Assembly: GCA_002500765.1 (NCBI GenBank)
Contig: DLSX01000119.1
Coordinates: 993-35,535 of the forward strand
DNA from: Neorhizobium sp. UBA7851
GTDB taxonomy: Bacteria > Pseudomonadota > Alphaproteobacteria > Rhizobiales > Rhizobiaceae
Reading direction: 5' to 3'
DNA length: 34,543 nt
Below are positions 8,658 to 16,137 of this stretch, in pieces (position 1 is the stretch's first letter; each line of letters begins with the position of its first letter). Under the pieces are notes generated by a model. That model made no database searches, was not told the DNA's origin, and saw only the letters and a list, made by a program, of their open reading frames with translations. The position numbers and the translations under genes were made by a program.

Positions 8658-9590
8658 ATGGCAAACGCCGTAATAGAGTCCGGTATCGACCGGGCGCCGC
8701 GAAGCCGCGCCTTTATTCACGGCGACCGTTTCCAGATGACAGCGTTCATCGCGCCGACCTGCATCTTTCTGGCTCTTCTGACGATCTGGCCATTCATTTA
8801 TTCGGTCTATCTCAGCCTGCATTCCGTCAAGCTCACCGCGATGAAGCGAGCGGTCTTCGTCGGAGCGGATAACTACATCAATCTGCTCAGCGATCCGCTG
8901 TTTCTTCGGGCCATGCTGAACACGGGCCTTCTTGCCGTAGTATCGATCACCTTCGAGATCGTAATCGCCTTCGTTATCGCAAAGGCTTTCGTCAGCCTTA
9001 GCCACCTGAAGTGGGTCAACGGCCTGCGTTCGCTGTTCATGTTGCCAATGATGGTCACCCCGCTGATCGTCGGCATGATTTTTTCCTATGTTTTCAATCC
9101 GGTGCTCGGGATCGCGAATTATCTTCTGGGCGGCGTCGGCATTGGCCCGGTGACATGGTTCGGAGATTCGACCTCTGCGATGATCTCGATCCTGCTGATC
9201 AACATATGGCAATGGACGCCGTTCATGATGTTGCTGATCATGGCCGGTCTGCTGTCCATTCGTTCCGATCTTTATGAGGCCGCCCGCGTCGACGGAGCGA
9301 AGTGGTATCACGTGCTGACGCTTTTGGAGATTCCGTCGATCAGGGGTATCGTCCTGCTTGGCATCATTCTCCGGATCATCGACACCCTGCGCTTCTTCGA
9401 CGTGGTTTACGTCACCACGCGCGGTGGGCCGGGCGACTCCACCATGGTCCTGACCCTTTATGCGTATCAGCAGAACTTCCAGTTTTTCCAGGCGGGGGTC
9501 GGCTCTGCTGCAGCGGTCATCATCCTGGTCATCTCGATCGTCATCACAACCTTTGCCGTGCGTCTCCTGAGGAGGATCGAAGATGAGTAG
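8658..9590 (+). CDS. Sugar ABC transporter permease (MalF-like)
   Basis: This 310-residue inner-membrane permease forms half of the translocation channel. The ATG at 8658 follows an agagga site; an in-frame ATG at 8625 lies inside the upstream hairpin and is less likely. It has six predicted membrane segments, the first at about residues 30-50 (FIAPTCIFLALLTIWPFIY). The EAA cytoplasmic loop (LYEAARVDGAKWYHVLTLL) docks onto the ATPase. It overlaps the next permease gene by 8 bp. The partner ATPase is encoded two genes further on, after an SDR gene. Confidence 0.92.
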   Translation: MANAVIESGIDRAPRSRAFIHGDRFQMTAFIAPTCIFLALLTIWPFIYSVYLSLHSVKLTAMKRAVFVGADNYINLLSDPLFLRAMLNTGLLAVVSITFEIVIAFVIAKAFVSLSHLKWVNGLRSLFMLPMMVTPLIVGMIFSYVFNPVLGIANYLLGGVGIGPVTWFGDSTSAMISILLINIWQWTPFMMLLIMAGLLSIRSDLYEAARVDGAKWYHVLTLLEIPSIRGIVLLGIILRIIDTLRFFDVVYVTTRGGPGDSTMVLTLYAYQQNFQFFQAGVGSAAAVIILVISIVITTFAVRLLRRIEDE

Positions 9591-10410
9591 CACCAGCTTT
9601 AGAACGCGCGACCTTGGACCTCTTGCACTGGTTCTGGCATTCGTCTTCATCTCCATCGCACCATTGCTGTGGTTGCTGCTTGCGGCATTCAAGCCAACCT
9701 CCGAGATCATTGCGATCCCACCGGTCTGGATACCAGACTTCACTTATCTCCAGAATTTCCATGACGTGCTCACGCAATTCTGGCCATTCATCGTCAACTC
9801 GCTGATCGCTACGATCGGCGCGACGATATTGGCGCTGGTTCTGGCGGTTCCAACCGCCTTTGCGCTGGTCAATCATCGTTTTGTCGGCCGCGAGGCACTT
9901 GCCGACTGGATCTTGTCAACCCGCATGATGCCGCCGATTGCAGCAGCCGTACCGCTCTTCGTGATTTTCCGTGGAGTAGGCATGCTCGATTCCCTTCCGG
10001 GTCTGATCATCGCCTATGCCGGCTTCAATCTTCCTTTCGCCGTCTGGATGACCATGTCGTTCATCAGGCGCGTGCCAAAGGAACTTATCGAGGCGGCGCG
10101 GCTCGAAGGTTGCACTTGGTGGCAGGTGCTCAAGGACGTCGTCCTGCCGTTGAGCAAGAGTGGCCTGGCAGCGGTAGCGACCTTCGTTTTCATCTTCGCG
10201 TGGAATGAATTCATGCTGGCGCTGTTCCTGACGACGCGCGAAGCAAAGACATTCCCCGTCGTCATCTCGTCTTTCGTCGGCACCGGTCGAGTCTACTGGG
10301 AATATATCGCTGCCGCGTCCGTCATTCAGTGCCTTCCACCGGTGCTGTTCACCTTCTTCATGCAGAGGCACATCGTCTCCGGCGTCACAATGGGCGCCGT
10401 GAAAGACTGA
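9583..10410 (+). CDS. Sugar ABC transporter permease (MalG-like)
   Basis: This 275-residue inner-membrane permease pairs with the preceding one. It has six predicted membrane segments and the EAA loop LIEAARLEGCTWWQVLKDV. The C-terminal end MQRHIVSGVTMGAVKD is the typical end of the MalG-like subunit (GLTAGAVKG-type). The start overlaps the upstream gene by 8 bp, a sign of translational coupling. Its size is normal for the family. Confidence 0.92.
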   Translation: MSSTSFRTRDLGPLALVLAFVFISIAPLLWLLLAAFKPTSEIIAIPPVWIPDFTYLQNFHDVLTQFWPFIVNSLIATIGATILALVLAVPTAFALVNHRFVGREALADWILSTRMMPPIAAAVPLFVIFRGVGMLDSLPGLIIAYAGFNLPFAVWMTMSFIRRVPKELIEAARLEGCTWWQVLKDVVLPLSKSGLAAVATFVFIFAWNEFMLALFLTTREAKTFPVVISSFVGTGRVYWEYIAAASVIQCLPPVLFTFFMQRHIVSGVTMGAVKD

Positions 10411-10441
10411 ATTCCGTTGCGATTTCCCAAGGAGCTTTCAA

Positions 10442-11206
10442 ATGATACCCCAACGTGGAACGAACAAAGTGGCATTGGTGACCGGCGCGTCGCGCGGCAT
10501 CGGTCGCGCCATTGCCGAGCGGCTCGCAGCCGAAGGTTACCAGGTGTTTGCCAACGACCTTAAAGCACGTGAGGCGGAACTCGCCGATCTCGTGGCGACG
10601 GTTCAGTCAAATGGCGGCCAGTGCGCGACTATCTATTGCGATGTCAGCGACCCCGCATCGGTGCAAGCCATGGCCGAGGAGCTATTGAAGAAAGCCGGGC
10701 GTCTTGACGTACTTGTCAATAATGCCGGTGTGCGCTCGGTTCATCTGGCAGACGGCATCGAACCGGACGAATGGGACCGGATGTTTGCCGTCAATACCAA
10801 AGGCACCTTTCTCGTTACCAAGGCATTTCTGGCGCAGTTCCGGGCCAATGGTAGCGGTCGGATTATCAATATCGCGTCCATTGGCGGCAAGCTTGGTGGC
10901 CCGAACGAGACACATTACTGCGCCTCGAAGGGAGCTGTGATCAATTTCACCCAGGGTCTTGCACGGGAAGTGGCAACGCAGGGCATCACGGTCAACGCAG
11001 TGTGCCCGGGTGTAATCGACACCGATATGGGGCGTGCACATCTGCAGGATCCCGAAACCCTCCGTAAGGTGCTCGAAAAGACTGCAATGGGTCGCGTCGG
11101 TAACCCGGCCGACGTCGTGGGCGCCGTCGGCTTTTTTGCATCGGACGATGCCGCATTCATCACGGGCCAGTCACTGAACGTCGATGGCGGCATCATTTTC
11201 GACTGA
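10442..11206 (+). CDS. SDR-family NAD(P)-dependent dehydrogenase (first of two)
   Basis: This 254-residue classical short-chain dehydrogenase is presumably a cytoplasmic oxidoreductase acting on the imported sugar or polyol. The Rossmann glycine motif TGASRGIG is at residues 14-21, NNAG at 93-96, and the catalytic tetrad is N118, S146, Y159 and K163 (HYCASKGAV). An aaggagc site lies at the right distance from the ATG. It sits between the second permease gene and the ATPase gene, an unusual place that ties it firmly to the transport operon. Automatic annotation may call it 3-oxoacyl-ACP reductase from general similarity; the context argues for a sugar or polyol substrate. Confidence 0.9.
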   Translation: MIPQRGTNKVALVTGASRGIGRAIAERLAAEGYQVFANDLKAREAELADLVATVQSNGGQCATIYCDVSDPASVQAMAEELLKKAGRLDVLVNNAGVRSVHLADGIEPDEWDRMFAVNTKGTFLVTKAFLAQFRANGSGRIINIASIGGKLGGPNETHYCASKGAVINFTQGLAREVATQGITVNAVCPGVIDTDMGRAHLQDPETLRKVLEKTAMGRVGNPADVVGAVGFFASDDAAFITGQSLNVDGGIIFD

Positions 11207-11238
11207 GCCAAAGGCGACCGTCACAGGAGGAAATAATA

Positions 11239-12354
11239 ATGGGCCAGATAACGCTCAAAAATGTCGTCAAAAGCTTTGGCGAATTTGACGTGATCCGCGA
11301 TGTCAGCCTTTCGATCAACGAAGGCGAATATGTCGTTTTCGTCGGGCCATCTGGCTGCGGAAAATCGTCATTGCTGCGGTTGATCACCGGTCTCGAGGAT
11401 GTCTCCAGCGGCCAGATCATGATCGACGGCCGCGATGTGACGAAGGTGGCGCCGTCTGAGCGCCAGCTTGCCATGGTGTTCCAGTCCTATGCGCTGTTCC
11501 CACATTTGACTGTCGCCGAGAATATCGGATTCGGACTGCGCGTGTCCGGTAGACCCAAGGCCGAAATCAGGGAGCGCGTGCTTAATGCCGCGCGAGCCTT
11601 GGCGCTGGAGCCCTATCTTGAACGCTATCCCAGGCAGCTTTCCGGCGGCCAAAGGCAGCGTGTCGCGATCGGCCGGGCAATCGTTCGTGCGCCAACCGCA
11701 TTTCTGTTTGACGAGCCGTTGTCCAATCTTGATGCAGCACTTCGCGTCCAGATGCGGCTGGAGCTGATCCGTCTCCATGATGAACTGAAGACGACGATGA
11801 TCTACGTTACGCACGATCAGGTCGAAGCCATGACGATGGCCGATCGCATCGTCGTTCTCAATGCGGGCAAGGTAGAACAGTTCGATACGCCTATCGCCCT
11901 TTATGATGCGCCCGCAAACATCTTCGTTGCGGGTTTCATCGGATCTCCGAAGATGAATTTCATCGAGGCCAACACTGCCGGTGGCAGCTGGATCGAAACG
12001 GCTGCAGGTCCGATCGAATTGACCAATCTTGCTGCTTCACTTTCACCTGGTAAGGTCACTTTCGGCATCCGCCCGGAGCATCTCGGCTATGATCGCAATA
12101 CCGGCCTCTGGTCGGGCACCATCCTGGTGGAAGAACAGCTTGGAAGCGATGCCTTTTTCACCGTCGATGTGAAGAGCCTGGGAACGATTACGGTCCGCGC
12201 GGTCGGAGAACGTGGATATCGTCGCGGCGACACTATCTTTCTTACTCCGGATCCCGATCGATCGCATCTCTTCGCGGAAGATGGCCGAACACTAACGGTC
12301 TCTCGCGCCGGATCCGCCGACGACAAACAATCTCTTCAACCGGTATCGGCTTAA
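11239..12354 (+). CDS. Sugar ABC transporter ATP-binding protein (MalK/UgpC-like)
   Basis: This 371-residue cytoplasmic ATPase energises the upstream permeases. Walker A is GPSGCGKSS (36-44), the Q-loop glutamine is Q82 (VFQSYALFPH), the signature is LSGGQ (134-138), Walker B is FLFDEP (155-160), and the switch histidine is H192 (YVTHDQVEAMT). The C-terminal MalK-type regulatory/TOBE domain (about 240-371) includes FGIRPEHLGYD. A strong aggagg site precedes the ATG. One ATPase of this type serves both permeases as a homodimer. Confidence 0.94.
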   Translation: MGQITLKNVVKSFGEFDVIRDVSLSINEGEYVVFVGPSGCGKSSLLRLITGLEDVSSGQIMIDGRDVTKVAPSERQLAMVFQSYALFPHLTVAENIGFGLRVSGRPKAEIRERVLNAARALALEPYLERYPRQLSGGQRQRVAIGRAIVRAPTAFLFDEPLSNLDAALRVQMRLELIRLHDELKTTMIYVTHDQVEAMTMADRIVVLNAGKVEQFDTPIALYDAPANIFVAGFIGSPKMNFIEANTAGGSWIETAAGPIELTNLAASLSPGKVTFGIRPEHLGYDRNTGLWSGTILVEEQLGSDAFFTVDVKSLGTITVRAVGERGYRRGDTIFLTPDPDRSHLFAEDGRTLTVSRAGSADDKQSLQPVSA

Positions 12355-12390
12355 AGCCGTCTCAGATTAAGTATTGAAAGGTCACTCCCA

Positions 12391-13161
12391 ATGTACATGG
12401 AAAAGCTGAGGCTTGATGGGCGGCTGGCGGTTGTCACCGGTGGTAGTCGCGGAATAGGTCTCGCCATCGCGGAGGCGCTGTCCGAGGCGGGGGCAAGGAT
12501 CATCCTGCTCGATCGCGATGCCGGCTCGCTCGAAGATGGCAAGGCCGCACTGAAAGCCAAGGGCCATGGCGCGCTGTCTTATGTGGTAGACGTCACGGAT
12601 TCCGCGGCCGTGCAGAATGTCGCCGATGCCATCGCAAATGAACATGGCGCAGCAGATATTCTGGTTGCCAATGCCGGGATCGGTCGCCCGCCCGTTGCCG
12701 CAGAAGATGTCGAAGACGCCGACTGGCTGGCGGTCAACGATGTGAACCTGAATGGCGTATTCTGGTGTGACCGCGCCTTTGGTCGTCACATGCTGGCAAA
12801 GGGCTCGGGATCGATCGTCAATATCGGCTCCATGTCGGGGCTGATCGTCAATCGGCCCCAGGGACAATCGCATTACAATGCCTCGAAGGCCGCAGTCCAT
12901 CACCTGACCCATTCGCTGGCGGCTGAATGGGCCGCGCGTGGCGTGCGGGTTAACTCCGTCGCACCGACCTATATCGAAACTCCCCTGATCAGCCACGCTG
13001 AAGCAAGCGGGCTTGCGGCGGAATGGCGTCGCGACACACCGATGGGACGCTTTGGCCAGGCCCACGAAGTCGCAAGCGTCGTGCATTTTCTGGTTTCGGA
13101 TGCAGCCAGCCTGATGACCGGCGCCGTCGTACCTGTCGATGGCGGGTTCACATGCTGGTGA
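12391..13161 (+). CDS. SDR-family polyol/sugar dehydrogenase (second of two)
   Basis: This 256-residue classical SDR has TGGSRGIG at 16-23, an acidic residue after the second strand (D41 in LLDRD) that favours NAD over NADP, NAG at 94-96, and catalytic S147, Y162 and K166 (HYNASKAAV). It ends in the usual GAVVPVDGGFTCW. Its general look is that of sugar-alcohol dehydrogenases (arabinitol/sorbitol type) that make ketoses, which would suit a neighbouring ketose epimerase. It is not closely similar to the first SDR of the operon, so the two probably act on different intermediates. Confidence 0.88.
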   Translation: MYMEKLRLDGRLAVVTGGSRGIGLAIAEALSEAGARIILLDRDAGSLEDGKAALKAKGHGALSYVVDVTDSAAVQNVADAIANEHGAADILVANAGIGRPPVAAEDVEDADWLAVNDVNLNGVFWCDRAFGRHMLAKGSGSIVNIGSMSGLIVNRPQGQSHYNASKAAVHHLTHSLAAEWAARGVRVNSVAPTYIETPLISHAEASGLAAEWRRDTPMGRFGQAHEVASVVHFLVSDAASLMTGAVVPVDGGFTCW

Positions 13162-13201
13162 GGGCGGCCGGGAAAGCCGTTTGGCAATTGCGGAGTTTAT
13201 C

Positions 13202-13867
13202 ATGAACATAGAGAGCAATGCCCGCAAGATTGCGGATATCGCCGAAGACCGGTTTGTCGGCGCGGGCCGACGCCGCGTGCTGATCGCGGTTGCCGGCGCG
13301 CCTGGATCGGGCAAGTCTACTCTGGCGGAGCGCGCCGTCGATCTCATAAACGAGGCCGGTGCAGCGAGTGCAGCGCTCTTCCCGATGGACGGTTACCATT
13401 ATGACGACGTTGTCCTTGAGACCATGGGACGGCGCCCGTTCAAGGGGGCGATCGACACGTTTGATGCTCATGGGCTGCGACATATGCTGCAACGCCTCAA
13501 GGCGAACGAGGATGACATGATCGCCGTGCCGGTATTCGATCGTGCACTGGAGATCGCCCGCGCCGGCGGACGTCTGATTCCGAAATCGGTTGATATCATC
13601 GTCTGCGAAGGAAATTATCTGCTCGCAAATCAGATGCCTTGGGATCGTCTCAAGCCGCTGTTCGATTTCACCATCTTCGTTGATGTCGATATCGACGATC
13701 TTCGTTCCCGTCTGCGCGCACGATGGCAAGGCTTTGGCCTTAACGAGGAACAGACGGCCAGGAAAGTTGAGGAAAACGATCTGCCGAACGGGATGTTCAT
13801 CGTCTCCGGAAGCGCCGAACCCGATCTTCGACTGAATAATTCCGGGACGATCAGCCCGCCGTCCTGA
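13202..13867 (+). CDS. FrcK/YggC-like P-loop kinase (uridine kinase superfamily)
   Basis: This 221-residue protein is a probable sugar or nucleoside kinase of the phosphoribulokinase/uridine kinase superfamily. The P-loop is GAPGSGKST (32-40), followed by FPMDGYHYDD, VPVFDRALEIARA and the IIVCEGNYLL strand, all typical of the family to which rhizobial FrcK (encoded with the fructose ABC transporter) and YggC belong. The ATG at 13202 is preferred; an in-frame ATG at 13139 would overlap the SDR gene. Phosphorylation of the ketose made by the epimerase is the obvious hypothesis, but the substrate of this family is not well established. Confidence 0.85.
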   Translation: MNIESNARKIADIAEDRFVGAGRRRVLIAVAGAPGSGKSTLAERAVDLINEAGAASAALFPMDGYHYDDVVLETMGRRPFKGAIDTFDAHGLRHMLQRLKANEDDMIAVPVFDRALEIARAGGRLIPKSVDIIVCEGNYLLANQMPWDRLKPLFDFTIFVDVDIDDLRSRLRARWQGFGLNEEQTARKVEENDLPNGMFIVSGSAEPDLRLNNSGTISPPS

Positions 13868-13971
13868 ACGACCAGCTATCGGCGAGTTAGCGCCGAAATC
13901 ACCTACGACCAGAAATCGCCGACACACTGTCGGAACGATCCCCCATGCCCAAATCAATGAAGGAGACTCTC

Positions 13972-14841
13972 ATGAAGCACGGAATCTACTATTCATACTG
14001 GGAACACGAGTGGAGCGCCAAGTTCGGTCCCTATGTCGAGAAGGTCGCCAAGCTCGGCTTCGACGTCATCGAGGTTGCCGCCCACCACATCAACTCCTAC
14101 AGCGATGCTGAACTCGCGCAAATCAGGCAGGCCGCCAGGGACAACAACATCATCCTGACGGCTGGCATCGGCCCGAAGAAAGAGAAGAACCTGTCGTCGC
14201 CGGATGCAGACGTCCGCAGGGCCGGCAAGGCCTTCTTCGAACAGACCCTGACCAATGTCGCCAAGCTTGACATCAAGTCGATCGGCGGTGCGCTGCATTC
14301 CTACTGGCCGGTAGATTATTCCAAGCCGGTCGATAAGGAAGGCGACCGGGCGCGCGGCGTCGAGGGCATTCACGGAATCGCCGATTTCGCCAATGACCTT
14401 GGCATCAATCTCTGCATCGAGGTGTTGAACCGCTTCGAGAACCACGTCCTTAACACGGCCGCCGAAGGCGTTGCCTTCGTTACCGATGTCGGCAAGCCGA
14501 ACGTCAAGGTCATGCTCGATACGTTCCATATGAACATCGAGGAAGACAGCTTTGGCGATGCGATCCGCACTGCCGGCCCGCTGCTCGGTCATTTTCATAC
14601 CGGCGAGAACAACCGCCGTGTTCCCGGCAAGGGCAATCTTCCGTGGCACGAGATCGGCGCTGCGCTGCGTGAGATCAACTATACCGGCGCTGTCGTCATG
14701 GAGCCCTTCGTCAAGACGGGTGGAACGATCGGCTCCGATATCCGGGTTTGGCGTGATCTCACAAACGGCGCGGACGAGGCGAAAATGGATGAAGACGCGC
14801 GACATTCGCTCGCATTCTCCCGTTTCGTACTCGGTGGCTGA
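13972..14841 (+). CDS. D-allulose (D-psicose) 3-epimerase
   Basis: This 289-residue cytoplasmic TIM-barrel isomerase interconverts D-fructose and D-allulose (and similar ketohexoses) by C3 epimerisation. Its length equals that of the structurally known Agrobacterium tumefaciens enzyme as I recall it. The Mn2+ ligands and catalytic glutamates fall at the same numbers: E150 (CIEVLNRFENH), D183 (MLDTFHMNIEED), H209 (GHFHTGE), R215 and E244 (VVMEPFVKTGG). The start at 13972 follows an aaggaga site; an upstream in-frame ATG at 13945 would add nine residues with no homology. It is the last gene of the operon. This is the most confident enzyme call in the window. Confidence 0.96.
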   Translation: MKHGIYYSYWEHEWSAKFGPYVEKVAKLGFDVIEVAAHHINSYSDAELAQIRQAARDNNIILTAGIGPKKEKNLSSPDADVRRAGKAFFEQTLTNVAKLDIKSIGGALHSYWPVDYSKPVDKEGDRARGVEGIHGIADFANDLGINLCIEVLNRFENHVLNTAAEGVAFVTDVGKPNVKVMLDTFHMNIEEDSFGDAIRTAGPLLGHFHTGENNRRVPGKGNLPWHEIGAALREINYTGAVVMEPFVKTGGTIGSDIRVWRDLTNGADEAKMDEDARHSLAFSRFVLGG

Positions 14842-14872
14842 AGGCCTACCGGTTTCCTCATATCCTGAAATA

Positions 14873-14892
14873 TCCGGCGGCTAAATGCCGGA
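14873..14892 (+). terminator. Weak stem-loop after the epimerase gene
   Basis: tccggc (14873-14878) and gccgga (14887-14892) form a 6-bp stem with an 8-base loop, 31 bases after the epimerase stop. No T-run follows, so intrinsic termination here is possible but weakly supported. Confidence 0.3.
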
Positions 14893-14999
14893 CATCAAGA
14901 GTTAGGAACGTAAAGTGAAATCCGTCAGCGCCGGTCATTCAACCTGCACATAAGCTGACCTCACGAGAAGAGCGTGCTGCGTGAAATGCAGTAATGCCT

Positions 15000-15025
15000 G
15001 TCCGCGATGTTCGGTCATCGCGGAC
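15000..15025 (+). terminator. Perfect 10-bp stem with TTCG-type loop
   Basis: gtccgcgatg (15000-15009) pairs perfectly with catcgcggac (15016-15025) around ttcggt, and is followed by tttcccc. A GC-rich stem with a UUCG-like loop and short T-run is a reasonable terminator for the epimerase operon. It sits at the left edge of the pseudogene patch, so it may instead be a relic of a mobile element end. Confidence 0.5.
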
Positions 15026-15032
15026 TTTCCCC

Positions 15033-15209
15033 ATTCGCGAGTACAAGAACAAGCCGATCGACCTGGCGACCACCCCGCAGGAAGATCCCGCGACCTATGT
15101 AGTCGTTGGGCGGGCCGACACGCTCGGTACTTTCCAGATTGAAAGCCGCACCCAGATGGCGATGTTGCCGCGCCTGAAGCCACGCACCTTCTATGATCTT
15201 TTAGTCTAG
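15033..15209 (+). pseudogene. dnaE2: Internal fragment of error-prone DNA polymerase DnaE2 (ImuC)
   Basis: The frame here reads through KPIDLATTPQEDPATY, GRADTLGTFQIESR and MAMLPRLKPRTFYDL, which I recognise as the strongly conserved internal block of DnaE2-type polymerases (normally followed by a VAIVRPGPIQG-like motif). The match stops dead at FYDL, where the left end of an IS481-type element begins. Only about 55 of more than 1000 residues remain, so this is a non-functional remnant. It is not followed by imuA/imuB. It could mark a past insertion into a dnaE2 cassette or a rearrangement that brought a piece here. Confidence 0.75.
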
Positions 15210-15317
15210 GTGTTTGATCCCAGAGTTTGATGGTGCAATTTCATCCATTGAATGGAGGGATGCGCTATGGGCCAGGTTTTGCACGGGAGCGCCACAACGG
15301 CAGAGGCGATCCGGAAA
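15210..15317 (+). mobile_element. Left end of an IS481-family insertion sequence (truncated)
   Basis: From about 15210 (tgtttgatcc) comes a short leader and then an ATG at 15267 encoding MGQVLHGSATTAEAIR, which I recognise as the N-terminus of a common rhizobial IS481-type transposase (usually followed by a helix-turn-helix ending NPKTVAKW). After 16-17 residues the match ends and the frame passes directly into a LacI-like sequence. The rest of the element, including its DDE domain and right end, is missing. The left border is estimated; the inverted repeat cannot be confirmed without the other end. Confidence 0.65.
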
Positions 15318-16029
15318 AGGTATCTTTTCCTCGTGGGGCAGACATCCTACTCATATGATCGCGAAACGGCGGCAATCCGCTCGCTTCAGGCCCTCAAACC
15401 CGCAGCAGTGATGTTTAACGGTGTCATCGAACTCGACAAAACCGCGAAACACGTCGCAACCTCGGTATTCCGATCATGGAGACATGGGCGCTTCCGCGCG
15501 ATCCCATCGACATGCTTGTCGGTTTTTCAAATACCGAAGCCGGCAGACTAGCGGCGGGAGCTCTGGCGGCTGGCGGGTACAAAAAAGGTTGGCTTTATCG
15601 TTAGAAGGGGAGGGCGTGGCGCCCCTCGCCTCAATGGTTTTCGCGATGGTTGCAGGGATGTGGGGCTCGAATTCGTGGGAGAATTCCTTAGCGATGAAGT
15701 CGCCGGCCCCTCGGACGGGTGCTGCTGCCTGTCTGGAAAGCGGAGCGAGCGTGGACGCGGTCTTCTGCGCAAACGGCCTCCTTGCATTGGGAGCGCTGAT
15801 GGGAGGCTCGTCGCCGCAAGCTTTCCATTCCCAAGGACTTCGGTGTTATAGGCTCGGTGAGAGCGACATTGCTGCCGAAATACCGCCGGGCCTGAGGACT
15901 GTCGGAATCGATAGCGCCCAACTGGGAAAGATCGTCGGCGAAATGCTGTTAAATCGTTTGTCGAAGGGCAAAATCGCCGCTCCAATTCGACGCGTAGACC
16001 TATTAGTCACGCACCGCGCAAGCATTTAA
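15318..16029 (+). pseudogene. Degenerate LacI-family regulator without its N-terminus
   Basis: Pieces of one LacI-type effector domain are spread over different frames: RYLFLVGQTSYSYDRETA (from about 15318), then GIPIMETWALPRDPIDMLVG (from about 15464), then RLNGFRDGCRDVGLEFVGEF (from about 15630), then VDAVFCANGLLALGAL (about 15752), then ESDIAAEIPPGL and the C-terminal RVDLLVTHRASI ending at 16029. At least four frameshifts separate them; one lies in the A6 run near 15582-15587. The DNA-binding domain is gone, replaced by the IS481 end. The fragment resembles gluconate-repressor-type LacI proteins. It cannot encode a working regulator. Confidence 0.85.
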
Positions 16030-16088
16030 GCAATTTGAATTGTTAGATTTTCAGTCGGACATCGAGTGTCGTGTGTTCGGTTCCCTTC

Positions 16089-16102
16089 AAGAGCATGCTC
16101 TT
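16089..16102. repeat. Perfect 14-bp palindrome between convergent reading frames
   Basis: AAGAGCATGCTCTT is its own reverse complement. It lies between the end of the LacI pseudogene (plus) and the end of the functional LacI gene (minus). As RNA it could form a 5-bp stem with a CAUG loop in either direction, with a short T-run on the plus side. It may be a weak bidirectional terminator or a protein site. Confidence 0.4.
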
Positions 16103-16137
16103 TCACCGGTACCCATACGCCTGCTCCCGATAAGCCA

